From contig CAVOOM010000006.1 of NCBI GenBank assembly GCA_963697565.1, positions 471,111-535,110 on the forward strand: a stretch of DNA of 64,000 nucleotides. Reading direction: 5' to 3'. The position numbers and the translations under genes were made by a program. Each line of letters begins with the position of its first letter. Positions within the stretch are counted from its first letter, which is position 1. The notes below the pieces were generated by a model. That model saw only the letters and a program-made list of their open reading frames with translations, was not told the DNA's origin and ran no database searches. Shown in pieces: positions 45,968 to 54,211 of this stretch. Source of the stretch: CAWFSE01 sp963697565. Lineage in GTDB: Bacteria; Actinomycetota; Actinomycetes; CAVWCF01.

Positions 45968-46135
45968 TCGTTGACTCACCGCACCACCGCTTGGCAGGAG
46001 CGGGGGACCCAAGATTCGCCGCATGCGCCGCTGTCGACAGCCTTGACGCGCCGCTCGGCTTGGGGTGAAGCCGGGATCCGATCCGGCCGGGCCGACACCA
46101 GCCCGAACCCGACAGCTCACCCCGTAGGCGACGGT
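45968..46135 (+). promoter_or_regulatory. c-di-AMP riboswitch (ydaO/yuaA type) 2
   Basis: The same blocks recur: GGCAGGAGCGGGGGACCCAA, GCTTGGGGTGAAGCCGG, GCCCGAACCCGACAGCTCAC and CCCGTAGGCG, ending 16 nt before the second NlpC/P60 start. The peripheral arms differ from copy 1, so this is not a simple recent duplication. Confidence 0.9.
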
Positions 46136-46150
46136 GTCGAAAGCACCCCG

Positions 46151-46885
46151 ATGTCCCCCCGTACCGCTGCTCGCCATGCCGCGCGCCCCGATCACGTCGC
46201 GCGCACCGCGCGGCCCGGCTCCCACGGCCCGATCCGCCGCGTCGTCGCCACTGGCGCCGCCGCCACTGTCGCGCTCGGCCTGCTGACCGGAGTCGCCTCC
46301 GCGACCGTCCAGGACGGTCCTGCGCAAGCCGGCCCCGTCGCCGTCCTCGGCGTCCCCGACACAGCGTCGGCGGCCGAGACCGAGGCCGAGGCCAGCGCGC
46401 AGCCGCTGATCGCCGAGGCCGCCCTTGAGCGCGCGGCCGCAGAGGCCGCCGCCGCGGCCGCCGCCGTCCAGGCCGCGGCCCAGGCGGCCGCGGACGCCGC
46501 AGCGGCCCAGGCTGCTGCCGACGCCGCCGCCGCTGCTGCTGCCGCCGCCTCGCCCGCGGCCCGGGTGATGGACGTCGCCGCCCAGGGCAACGGCGTCCGC
46601 TACGTCTACGGCGGCACGACGCCGCGCGGCTGGGACTGCTCGGGCTACACCGGCTGGGTCTTCCGCCAGCTCGGCGTCTCGCTGCCGCGCACCGCGGCCG
46701 CGCAGCGCTCGGTCGCGGCCAAGATCCCGCGCGGCGAGGCCCGCCCCGGCGACCTCGTCTTCTGGGGCGGCAGCCACGTGGCGATCTACGCCGGCGGCGG
46801 GATGATCTGGCACGCCCCGCACCCCGGCAAGAAGACCGGCAAGTACCCGCTGTACGGCTCGTACGCGTTCGGCCGGGTGCTCTGA
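46151..46885 (+). CDS. Secreted NlpC/P60 peptidoglycan endopeptidase 2
   Basis: The 244-residue protein has a long basic N-region and signal peptide (VVATGAAATVALGLLTGVAS). An Ala/Glu then almost pure Ala helix (about 85-135) acts as a coiled or rod-like spacer. The NlpC/P60 domain carries the catalytic Cys in GGTTPRGWDCSGYTGWVFRQ and His in GGSHVAIYAGGGMIWHA, ending YGSYAFGRVL. The intact LGVSLPRTAAAQRSVA shows what the damaged region of copy 1 should look like. It is controlled by its own c-di-AMP riboswitch. Confidence 0.92.
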   Translation: MSPRTAARHAARPDHVARTARPGSHGPIRRVVATGAAATVALGLLTGVASATVQDGPAQAGPVAVLGVPDTASAAETEAEASAQPLIAEAALERAAAEAAAAAAAVQAAAQAAADAAAAQAAADAAAAAAAAASPAARVMDVAAQGNGVRYVYGGTTPRGWDCSGYTGWVFRQLGVSLPRTAAAQRSVAAKIPRGEARPGDLVFWGGSHVAIYAGGGMIWHAPHPGKKTGKYPLYGSYAFGRVL

Positions 46886-46906
46886 CCCGTCCGCAGGGCG
46901 GCTCGT

Positions 46907-46918
46907 TAGCCTCGGAAC
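46907..46918 (+). promoter_or_regulatory. -10 hexamer TAGCCT, leaderless SDR gene
   Basis: TAGCCT (46907-46912), 6 nt before ATG 46919. Confidence 0.6.
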
Positions 46919-47758
<840 letters not shown>

Positions 47759-47773
47759 CCCCGTACGGCGTGC

Positions 47774-49263
47774 TCAGTCGACGGCGTGCAGGGGCACCGA
47801 CTGAGCGGGGTCGGACGCGGCGGGGATGCCGCTGACGTCGTCGAGGTGGCTGAACTCGTCGTGCGGGTTGCGGGGGATCTTCGAGCGGATCGCCAGGCCG
47901 TAGGCGAAGACCAGCAGCGCGAAGACCCCGAAGAGCACGAACGGCCCGGCGGGGCGCCACACGTCGAACAGCCAGCCGCCCGCGCCGAGCGCGATCATGA
48001 TGCCGATCCCGCCGAAGAGCGCGAAGACCCCGATCACCGAGCCGCGGATCCGCGCCGGCGCCTGCTCGGCGACGAGCACCTGGCTGGCGATGACCGCCGA
48101 CACCTGGCCGATGCCGATGATGGCGGCAACGGTGTAGCCGAGGGGGGAGAACGGGTTCTCCACGAAGACCGTGGCGGTGTAGCCGACGCCGGCGATGCCC
48201 AGCGAGATGAGCACCGCGTCGACGCGGCTGAGCTTGTCGGAGATGATCCCGATCACCGGGGCGCCGATCAGGGCGACGCCGTTGGCGATGCCGACCAGGG
48301 CCGCGCCCTTGGCGAGCGCCTCCGTCTCGCCGAGGCCGAGCTCGGTGGTGCCGTACTGCTTGGCCCACAGGATGAGGAAGGCGCCGACGAGCGCGAGGTC
48401 GGCGCGGGCGACGAAGGCCGCCGCGTACGAAAGCCGCAGCCCGGGCGTGCTTGCCCGCCGCCAGGCCCTCCTTGAGCAGCTGCTTGAGCGGCGGCTCGGC
48501 GGCGCCGACGACGGCTTGCCCGCCGCGCAGCCCGACGCGCATGATCAGCGCGGTGCCCAGCGCGATGCCGGCGACGAGCAGGTACGTGGCCCGGATCGCG
48601 CCGAGCTCGCTGAAGCCGAGGGACTCCTCGAAGATGTTGGGCAGCTGGAGCAGCACGAAGAACGTGAGCACGGCGCCGATGCCGTTGCAGAAGCCGAGGA
48701 AGCCGTTGGCCTTGCCGCGGGTCTCGTTGCGCACGTAGTCGGAGACCACCGCGGTGATCATCACGGTGATCATCGCGATGCCGACGCCCGCGACGATGCG
48801 CGAGGCGATCAGGGAGATCACGTTGCCGATGAACGGGGTGATCAGCAGGGCGATGCCCATCAGCGCGAAGCCCAGCACCGAGACGGGCCGGCGGCCGATG
48901 CGGTCCGACCACGCGCCGGTGACGGCGACGGTGACGATCAGGGTGATCTCGGCGACCAGGCCGAGCAGGCCGGTCAGCCGGCCCTGCTGGTCCTCGTCGA
49001 CGCCGAGCACGGCCGACAGCACGGTGACCTGGCCGGCGGCCACGAAGGTGAAGATCATGATCGAGGTGAGCGCGAGCCAGTAGTACGTCGTGAGGTTGCC
49101 GCGCGTCGTGCCGGGGGACAGCCGCAGCGGTCCGTACCGGACGGCGGTCGCCTCCATCAGCGCGGCCCCGGCCCCGGGCTGGTCTGCCGGCGGGCAGCGG
49201 CGGGTCGCCCGCCGGCGGGCTCGCCGCGCCCGCGGATCCGCCCACCTTGTGCCGTCCGCCCAT
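47774..49263 (-). CDS. MFS transporter (metabolite:H+ symporter type), frameshifted
   Basis: The protein has about 495 residues and twelve helices. The N-terminal half shows TYYWLALTSIMIFTFVAAGQ and the loop signature GAWSDRIGRRPVSVLGFALM. The C-terminal half, in another frame after about 48440, has IGIISDKLSRVDAVLISLGI, EQAPARIRGSVIGVFALFGG and ends DPAQSVPLHAVD. SDRIGRRPV and QAPARIRGS are typical of the MHS/sugar-porter branch. The start at 49263 (MGGRHKVGGSAGAASPPAGD) needs a further break near 49190; ATG 49157 is the alternative. A GGAGGAG ribosome site precedes 49263, and a palindromic operator candidate lies in its leader. Confidence 0.83.
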
Positions 49264-49282
49264 GACGGGCTCCTCCCACCCC

Positions 49283-49301
49283 GGTGGAACGTCGTTCCAC
49301 C
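49283..49301 (+). promoter_or_regulatory. Palindrome GGTGGAAC-N3-GTTCCACC (operator candidate B)
   Basis: The 8-bp perfect arms lie 20-38 nt before the MFS start codon and just after the predicted transcription start from minus-strand TACTGT (49319-49314), a position for repression by roadblock. The core matches operator candidate A at 38618-38632. Confidence 0.6.
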
Positions 49302-49358
49302 TCTTGTCGGATGACAGTACTGCGCTTCGCCTTTTGCGCAACCCCGCCCACCCAAACC

Positions 49359-49413
49359 CAACGGTTGAGGCGGGGGTCACACGTTAGAACGTGTGTTTCG
49401 CCCCAAACCGTTG
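49359..49413 (-). terminator. Large imperfect palindrome after the 49416 gene
   Basis: Outer arms CAACGGTT (49359-49366) and AACCGTTG (49406-49413) share a centre with an inner perfect palindrome CACACGTT-AG-AACGTGTG (49378-49395); GGGG/CCCC adds pairing between. It begins 3 bases past the stop of the minus-strand gene, so a U-tract-less terminator is likely. A protein site is an alternative. Confidence 0.5.
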
Positions 49414-49415
49414 AG

Positions 49416-49775
49416 TTAGGCGTCGGAGTCGAAGGGGTCGAGCAGGGCGCCGATCGGGCCGAAGTACCAGCGGACGACGCGCCGCACCCAGCACCGGCCG
49501 CGGTGCCCGGCGGCGGTCTGCACCACCACGTCGACCACGAGCCCGGCCAGCGAGGCGAGCAGCGCGATCTCCAGCGCCCAGGCCGGCAGGAACCGCGCGA
49601 CCAGGAACAGGATGAGGCCCCACAGCAGGGCGCCGATCACCACGCTTGACCGTGATGGCACCAGCCCGAGCTGGGGGTGGTGCCCGATCGGCACCGGCTG
49701 CAGGTGGCCGCGCTTGCAGCCGTACGGGCGCAGCGGCAGCCCCTCGATCGGGGTGGTGTCCTGGCCGCCGCTCAC
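49416..49775 (-). CDS. Small two-helix membrane protein
   Basis: The 119-residue protein has a hydrophilic N-terminus (SGGQDTTPIEGLPLRPYGCK, then GHLQPVPIGHHPQLGLV). Two membrane segments follow (VVIGALLWGLILFLVARFLP and ALEIALLASLAGLVVDVVVQ), then a basic, aromatic tail ending WYFGPIGALLDPFDSDA. It is not a family I recognise. GTG at 49775 has TACGCT 8 nt upstream. It is divergent from xylA. Confidence 0.7.
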   Translation of the reverse strand: MSGGQDTTPIEGLPLRPYGCKRGHLQPVPIGHHPQLGLVPSRSSVVIGALLWGLILFLVARFLPAWALEIALLASLAGLVVDVVVQTAAGHRGRCWVRRVVRWYFGPIGALLDPFDSDA

Positions 49776-49789
49776 GGCAGCCGAGCGTA
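49776..49789 (-). promoter_or_regulatory. -10 hexamer TACGCT, leaderless small membrane protein
   Basis: Minus-strand TACGCT (49789-49784), 8 nt before GTG 49775. Confidence 0.5.
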
Positions 49790-49852
49790 CGGGCGCGGCG
49801 GCCGTGATGGGCGCGCGCACGCGAGGGGCTGGCATGACGGCGGGCGGCGTTG

Positions 49853-49858
49853 TAGTCT
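49853..49858 (+). promoter_or_regulatory. -10 hexamer TAGTCT of xylA
   Basis: TAGTCT predicts a start near 49865, giving xylA a leader of about 100 nt that contains the palindrome at 49871-49893. Confidence 0.5.
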
Positions 49859-49870
49859 CCCTCTCAGGGG

Positions 49871-49893
49871 GTTTGTTTCCGCCCCCAACAAAC
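49871..49893 (+). promoter_or_regulatory. xylA operator candidate GTTTGTT-N9-AACAAAC
   Basis: Perfect 7-bp A/T-rich arms stand out sharply from the GC-rich surroundings and begin about 6 nt after the predicted transcription start. Position and shape suit a ROK (XylR-type) or LacI-family sugar repressor. No repressor gene lies in the window. Confidence 0.6.
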
Positions 49894-49966
49894 TCGGCGA
49901 CGAGCGTGCGGCCGGCCGGGGCGATCCCCTCCCGCCCCGGCCAGGCCCCACGAAGTGGAGGACCCC

Positions 49967-51154
49967 ATGGCGCCCCAGCCCACCCGCGACGACCACTTCA
50001 CCTTCGGCCTCTGGACCGTCGGCTGGCAGGCGCGCGACCCGTTCGGCGACCCCACCCGCCCGCCGCTGGACCCGATCGAGGCGGTGCACCGGCTCAGCGA
50101 GCTCGGCGCGTACGGCCTCACCTTCCACGACGACGACCTCGTGCCGTTCGGCTCCTCCGCGGCCGACCGCGACGCGCAGATCAAGCGCTTCCGCGCCGCC
50201 CTCGACGAGACCGGCATGGCGGTGCCGATGGTCACCACCAACCTGTTCAGCCACCCCGTCTTCAAGGACGGCGGCTTCACCTCCAACGACCGCACCGTCC
50301 GCCGCTACGCCCTGCGCAAGGTCATGCGCAACATGGACCTCGCCGCCGAGCTCGGCGCCCACACGTACGTGTTCTGGGGCGGCCGCGAGGGCTCGGAGTT
50401 CGACGCCAGCAAGGACGTCCGCTCGGCCCTCGACCGCTACCGCGAGGGCATCGACCTGCTCGCGCAGTACTCCATCGACCGCGGGTACGGCCTGCGCTTC
50501 GCCCTCGAGCCCAAGCCGAACGAGCCGCGCGGCGACATCCTGCTGCCGACCGTCGGGCACGCCCTGGCGTTCATCTCCACGCTGGAGCACCAGGAGATGG
50601 TCGGGGTGAACCCCGAGGTCGGGCACGAGCAGATGGCCGGCCTGAACTTCGTCCACGGGGTCGCCCAGGCGCTGTGGCACGGCAAGCTCTTCCACATCGA
50701 CCTCAACGGCCAGCGCGGCATCAAGTACGACCAGGACTTCGTCTTCGGCCACGGCGACCTGATCAGCGCGTTCTTCCTCGTCGACCTGCTGGAGAACGGC
50801 CCCGGCGGCGCCCCGGCGTACGACGGCCCGCGGCACTTCGACTACAAGCCCGCGCGCACCGAGGACATCAGCGGCGTGTGGGACTCCGCGGCCGCCAACA
50901 TGGCGACGTACCTCCTGCTGCGCGAGCGCGCGCAGGCCTTCCGCGCCGACCCCGAGGTGCAGGAGGCCATGGCCTTCTCCGGCCTGGCCGAGCTCGCCGC
51001 CCCGACCCTCGACGCCGGTGAGACGTACGAGGACCTGCTGGCCGACCGCTCCGCGTGGGAGGACTACGACCCCGACGCGGTGGGGGAGCGCGGGTACGGC
51101 TTCGTGCGGCTGAACCAGCTGGCGCTCGAGCACCTGCTGGGGGCCCGCGGCTGA
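49967..51154 (+). CDS. xylA: Xylose isomerase
   Basis: This TIM-barrel, two-metal enzyme interconverts xylose and xylulose (and glucose/fructose). The 395-residue protein is the short actinobacterial class: FTFGLWTVGWQARDPFGD, catalytic His/Asp region LTFHDDDLVPFG, TNLFSHPVFKDGGFTSND, YVFWGGREGSE, metal ligand region FALEPKPNEPRGDILLPT, GVNPEVGHEQMAGLNF and KLFHIDLNGQRGIKYDQD. The ATG at 49967 follows GTGGAGG. No xylB or transporter is adjacent on this strand. The divergent MFS gene 0.7 kb upstream is a possible but unproven sugar porter. Confidence 0.96.
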   Translation: MAPQPTRDDHFTFGLWTVGWQARDPFGDPTRPPLDPIEAVHRLSELGAYGLTFHDDDLVPFGSSAADRDAQIKRFRAALDETGMAVPMVTTNLFSHPVFKDGGFTSNDRTVRRYALRKVMRNMDLAAELGAHTYVFWGGREGSEFDASKDVRSALDRYREGIDLLAQYSIDRGYGLRFALEPKPNEPRGDILLPTVGHALAFISTLEHQEMVGVNPEVGHEQMAGLNFVHGVAQALWHGKLFHIDLNGQRGIKYDQDFVFGHGDLISAFFLVDLLENGPGGAPAYDGPRHFDYKPARTEDISGVWDSAAANMATYLLLRERAQAFRADPEVQEAMAFSGLAELAAPTLDAGETYEDLLADRSAWEDYDPDAVGERGYGFVRLNQLALEHLLGARG

Positions 51155-51179
51155 CCGCCGCCGGGGCCCGTCGACGCAG

Positions 51180-52409
51180 GTGACCGCGCAGCGCGCCCTC
51201 ATCGTGGGGGCCGGGCTCGGCGGGCTGCGCGCGGCCGAGTCGCTGCGGGCCAACGGCTACGCCGGCGAGATCGTCGTGGTCGGCGATGAGCCGCACCCGC
51301 CGTACAGCCGGCCGCCGCTGTCGAAAGAGGCCCTCGCCGACGAGCCCTCGTTCGACCGGCTCGCGTTCCGGATCCGCGCCGCCGCCGCCGATGTGGTGTG
51401 GCGGCTTGGGGTGCGCGCCGAGCACGCCGACCTCGACGCCCGCGAGGTGGTGCTCGCCGGCGGCGAGGTGGTCGCGTACGACGCGCTGGTCGCGGCCACC
51501 GGCGTGAGCGCCAGGCGGCTGCCAATCCCCGGCCCGCCGCCCAATGCTGCCGGCGGCCGCCATGTCGTGCGCACGCTCGACGACGCCGTGGCACTGCGCT
51601 CGGCGCTCGTCCCCGGCACGCGGGTCGTCATCCTCGGGGCCGGCTTTATCGGCTGCGAGGTCGCGGCAACCGCGCGCACGCTCGGCTGCGAGGTCCACGC
51701 CGTCGCCCTGGACGAGCGTCCGATGATCCGCCCGCTGGGCCCGGTGCTGGCCGCCGAGCTCCAGCGCCGGCACGAGGCACACGGGGTTGCCTTCCACCTG
51801 GGCGTCGCCGTCTCCGCGTTCGTCGGCGAGGACCGCGTCGAGGGCGTCGTGCTCACCGACGAGACGCGGCTGGCAGCCGACGTCGTGGTCGAGGCGCTGG
51901 GGTCGCGGCCCAACACCGACCTTCTGGAGGGCAACGGCCTCGACCTGTCGGACGGCGTGCTCACCGACGCCGCGCTCCGGCCGCTGCGCGGCGACGCCCG
52001 GTCGACGGGGTGGCCGTGGTCGGAGACCTCGCGCGGTTCCCCAACCGGCGCTTCGACGACCGGGCCTGGCGGGTCGAGCACTGGAGCGTCCCCACCGACA
52101 CCGGCCGGCGCGCCGGAGCCGTGCTGGCGGCCCACCTGGCCGGCAGCGGCTACGGGGAGGTCGGTCGACGCGTACTGGGACCTGCTGCCGGCCTTCTGGT
52201 CCGACCAGTACGACATCCGGCTGCAGTCGTACGGCATGCCGGGGCTGGCCGATCCGGACGGGATCCGGGTGCTCGAAGGCGCCCTCGACGACGAGTGCGT
52301 GGTCGGCTACCACCGCGGCGGCGAGCTCGTCGGCGTGGTGGGCGTCGGCATGCTGCGGGCGGTCAACGCCTACCGCGCCACGGTGGGCCACCCCCGGCCG
52401 GGAGGGTGA
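51180..52409 (+). CDS. Ferredoxin-NAD(P)+ reductase-like FAD oxidoreductase, compensating frameshifts
   Basis: The 409-residue protein is of the putidaredoxin/rubredoxin reductase type. FAD-binding RALIVGAGLGGLRAAESLRA, then YSRPPLSKE, NAD-binding RVVILGAGFIGCEVAATART, and a C-terminal reductase domain (AYWDLLPAFWSDQYDIRLQS) are visible. Between about 52000 and 52160 the correct frame (VAVVGDLARFPNRRFDDRAW, then RVEHWSVPTDTGRRAGAV) is shifted, so two indels cancel. Such proteins pass electrons to ferredoxins that serve P450s or Rieske oxygenases; no such partner is adjacent. GTG at 51180 is the start. Confidence 0.86.
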   Translation: MTAQRALIVGAGLGGLRAAESLRANGYAGEIVVVGDEPHPPYSRPPLSKEALADEPSFDRLAFRIRAAAADVVWRLGVRAEHADLDAREVVLAGGEVVAYDALVAATGVSARRLPIPGPPPNAAGGRHVVRTLDDAVALRSALVPGTRVVILGAGFIGCEVAATARTLGCEVHAVALDERPMIRPLGPVLAAELQRRHEAHGVAFHLGVAVSAFVGEDRVEGVVLTDETRLAADVVVEALGSRPNTDLLEGNGLDLSDGVLTDAALRPLRGDARSTGWPWSETSRGSPTGASTTGPGGSSTGASPPTPAGAPEPCWRPTWPAAATGRSVDAYWDLLPAFWSDQYDIRLQSYGMPGLADPDGIRVLEGALDDECVVGYHRGGELVGVVGVGMLRAVNAYRATVGHPRPGG

Positions 52410-52436
52410 CGGTTCGCGCTCACGCGCCCGATCGGC

Positions 52437-52442
52437 TACAGT
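52437..52442 (+). promoter_or_regulatory. -10 hexamer TACAGT of an orphan small transcript
   Basis: TACAGT predicts a start near 52449, 160 nt before an 11-codon ORF. Confidence 0.5.
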
Positions 52443-52611
52443 TATGTCAACAGTCCGCTTCGAGGCTGTCTGGCGCGCCTCAAGATGCGCTGCCGGTCCC
52501 CTTACCTCCAGGCCCAAACGAGCCGAGGTAGTAGGAAACACGAGATCTTGACCCGCCTGGCAGACGCGCATGCCTGCGCGCCCGGGCGGTGCACGTGAGA
52601 GGAACACTCGT

Positions 52612-52647
52612 ATGAACGAGCTGGACTACGGTCCCTGGGACGACTAA
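52612..52647 (+). CDS. 11-residue peptide ORF, MNELDYGPWDD
   Basis: The ORF starts with ATG preceded by AGAGGA at 8-nt spacing and ends with TAA, a rare stop in this genome. The acidic, aromatic peptide contains Tyr-Gly-Pro-Trp near its end. A terminator starts 23 bases after the stop. It could be a leader peptide, an independent micropeptide, or a precursor. It is too short for homology judgement by eye. Confidence 0.45.
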   Translation: MNELDYGPWDD

Positions 52648-52670
52648 GTCGCCAGGCACCACACGCAGCG

Positions 52671-52700
52671 GAGGGAGCCCCCGCCAGGGGGCTCCCTCTC
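52671..52700 (+). terminator. Intrinsic terminator after the micropeptide
   Basis: GAGGGAGCCCCC, a 5-nt CGCCA loop and GGGGGCTCCCTC form a 12-bp stem, followed by TCGCTTT. It sits between the peptide ORF and the DUF5655 gene, as in attenuators. Confidence 0.8.
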
Positions 52701-52726
52701 GCTTTGGGCCGGGCCAAACTGGGGGC

Positions 52727-53104
52727 ATGCGCGGCGACCAGGCCCCGACCACCCCGGAGGAGTTCTTCGCAGCCCACCCCGAGGGCTGGGCGCTCTACGC
52801 GGCGGCACGCGGGGCCATCGACGCGTGCGGCCCGTGCGAGGTGCGGGTGTCGGTCAGCCAGATCGGGTTCCGCCGCCGGCGCGGCTTCGCGTACGTCTGG
52901 CGGCCCGGCCGCTGGCTGGCGCACCCGCAGGCCCAGGTGGTGCTGTCGATCGCGCTGGCGCATCGGTTGGAGTCGCCGCGCTTCAAGCAGGTCGCGCATC
53001 CGTCCCCGGCGATCTGGATGCACCACCTCGAGCTGCGCGCCCCCGAGGACGTGGACGACGAGGTGCGCGGCTGGCTGGCCGAGGCGTACGACTGCGCCGG
53101 CTAG
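52727..53104 (+). CDS. DUF5655 domain protein
   Basis: The 125-residue protein starts GDQAPTTPEEFFAAHPEGWA and contains RVSVSQIGFRRRRGFAYVWR, PGRWLAHPQAQVVLSIAL and PRFKQVAHPSPAIWMHHLEL. These are the conserved phrases of actinobacterial DUF5655 proteins, whose function is unknown. The core looks like a small alpha/beta domain. CAAACT 6 nt before the ATG is a weak -10, so it may be transcribed independently of the upstream micropeptide unit. Confidence 0.8.
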   Translation: MRGDQAPTTPEEFFAAHPEGWALYAAARGAIDACGPCEVRVSVSQIGFRRRRGFAYVWRPGRWLAHPQAQVVLSIALAHRLESPRFKQVAHPSPAIWMHHLELRAPEDVDDEVRGWLAEAYDCAG

Positions 53105-53155
53105 TTCGGCGCCGTCATCCGGGCGAACCTCCCGGTGGACGTGCCCTGGCGGCCC

Positions 53156-53161
53156 TACGCT
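53156..53161 (+). promoter_or_regulatory. -10 hexamer TACGCT for phage_holin_4-like gene
   Basis: TACGCT predicts a leader of about 35 nt, which contains GAGGAGAGGA before the ATG at 53203. Confidence 0.45.
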
Positions 53162-53202
53162 GTGCAGACCCTTTCGGTTCGGCCCGAGGAGAGGACAACG
53201 AG

Positions 53203-53601
53203 ATGATTCGGTTCCTGGTGCGTGCGGCGATCTTCTTCGCCTCGTCCGCGGTCGGCCTGTTCGTGGCCAACGCGGTGCTCGAGGACATGACGATCGACTC
53301 GGTGACGTCGTTCCTCTGGGTCGTGGTCATCTTCACGGTGTTGCAGTCGCTCTTCGCGCCGTTCCTGGCCAAGGTGACGGCGAGGAACGCCTCGGCCCTG
53401 TTGGGCGCGGTGGGCCTGATCAGCACCTTCCTGGCGCTGCTCATCGCCGCGACGGTCAGCGACGGGCTGACCATCAGCGGCGCCTCCACGTGGCTGTACG
53501 CCTCGCTCATCGTCTGGCTGGTCACCATGCTCGCCACGCTGCTGATCCCGCTCATCCTGGTGAAGATGGGCGTCCAGGCGGCACGCGACCGCCGCGACTG
53601 A
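53203..53601 (+). CDS. Four-helix membrane protein of the PF04020-like 'phage holin family 4'
   Basis: The 132-residue, highly hydrophobic protein starts MIRFLVRAAIFFASSAVGLF. It continues VTSFLWVVVIFTVLQSLFAP and ends LATLLIPLILVKMGVQAARD. The pattern of four short helices with a central Pro matches the chromosomal superfamily often annotated as phage holin. In actinobacteria these are ordinary membrane proteins of unknown role, and nothing else phage-like is nearby. Translation probably uses the GAGGAG site. Confidence 0.75.
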   Translation: MIRFLVRAAIFFASSAVGLFVANAVLEDMTIDSVTSFLWVVVIFTVLQSLFAPFLAKVTARNASALLGAVGLISTFLALLIAATVSDGLTISGASTWLYASLIVWLVTMLATLLIPLILVKMGVQAARDRRD

Positions 53602-53634
53602 TCGCACGAAGGCCAAGCCTGAAGGGCGTACGAA

Positions 53635-54187
53635 ATGGCGGTGACCGGCCGGCAGCTGGCGCTCGTGGGGCCGAAGGGGCAGGCGCTGTCCTGGAGACCG
53701 AGCCCAAGCGGCTCGCCCCGCTCGACGAGGACGGCCTGCTCGACCTGCACGACCGGGTGCGCCGGGCCCGTAACAAGCACTCGGGCAACTACCGCCGCCA
53801 GGGCGCGGCAGCGGTCCGCTCCGGAGGCAAGCGGGGCGTCAGCCCGCAGCACGTGCGCGAGCGCGCCGAGGTCTTCGAGGACGCCCTGGCCCGGGTCAGC
53901 CGTCCGTCGCGGCCGCGGCCAGGGCCTCGGCGATCGCCCTGCGAGCCGAGCGGCTCGCCGCGGCGGGCACGGCCCGCGGCGGGGCGCAGACGAAGACCTC
54001 TGGCCGCGCGGCCGCGGGTGCCGCATCGCGGGCCTCGTCGGCGTCGGCGGCGAAGACCGCCGCCAGCCCGGACACCGCCGGCCCGAAGGGCCGCCGCAAG
54101 GACCTCCGGCCGCCGGCGAAGGTGGCCCACAAGGCCACCGTCCAGGCCAAGGGCGCCCGCAAGCAGGCCAAGCGCGACGCCAAGTAG
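53635..54187 (+). CDS. Lys/Ala-rich hypothetical protein with conserved N-terminal domain, two frameshifts
   Basis: Joined frames give about 184 residues. The start is MAVTGRQLALVGPKGQA. After a break near 53690, LDEDGLLDLHDRVRRARNKH, SGNYRRQGAAAVRSGGKRGV and RERAEVFEDALARVS form a compact, charged helical domain. After a second break near 53905, a long Ala/Lys/Arg tail (AGPKGRRKDLRPPAKVAHKA, then QAKGARKQAKRDAK) resembles histone-like or nucleoid-associated tails. A DNA- or RNA-binding role is plausible by composition only. Confidence 0.65.
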
Positions 54188-54211
54188 CCGCAGGGCGCCG
54201 CCGCTCGGGGG

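Larger units (their letters stand above)
52449..52705 (+). ncRNA. Candidate structured RNA/leader with 11-codon ORF and terminator
   Basis: The interval between the reductase and DUF5655 genes contains a promoter and three consecutive hairpins. These are about 52458-52484 (CTTCGAGGC with GCGCCTCAAG), 52503-52530 (TACCTC-ca-GGC with GCCGAGGTA) and 52553-52590 (CCGCC/GGCGG enclosing CGCGCA-tgcc-TGCGCG). A ribosome-bound-looking mini-ORF and a strong terminator follow. It may be a dual-function small RNA, a peptide gene with a structured leader, or an attenuator for the next gene. I recognise no Rfam class. Confidence 0.5.

Noticed and set aside
49283..49301. LexA (SOS) box
   Set aside because: The half-sites GAAC/GTTC are separated by 3 nt, whereas actinobacterial SOS boxes need 4, and neither associated gene is a DNA-damage gene.
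52612..52647. Micropeptide as a tmRNA tag reading frame
   Set aside because: The tag would end in an ALAA-like sequence and be flanked by tRNA-like acceptor halves; neither is present.
53203..53601. Holin family hit as evidence of a prophage
   Set aside because: The family is widespread on actinobacterial chromosomes, and no structural, lysis or integrase genes are nearby.
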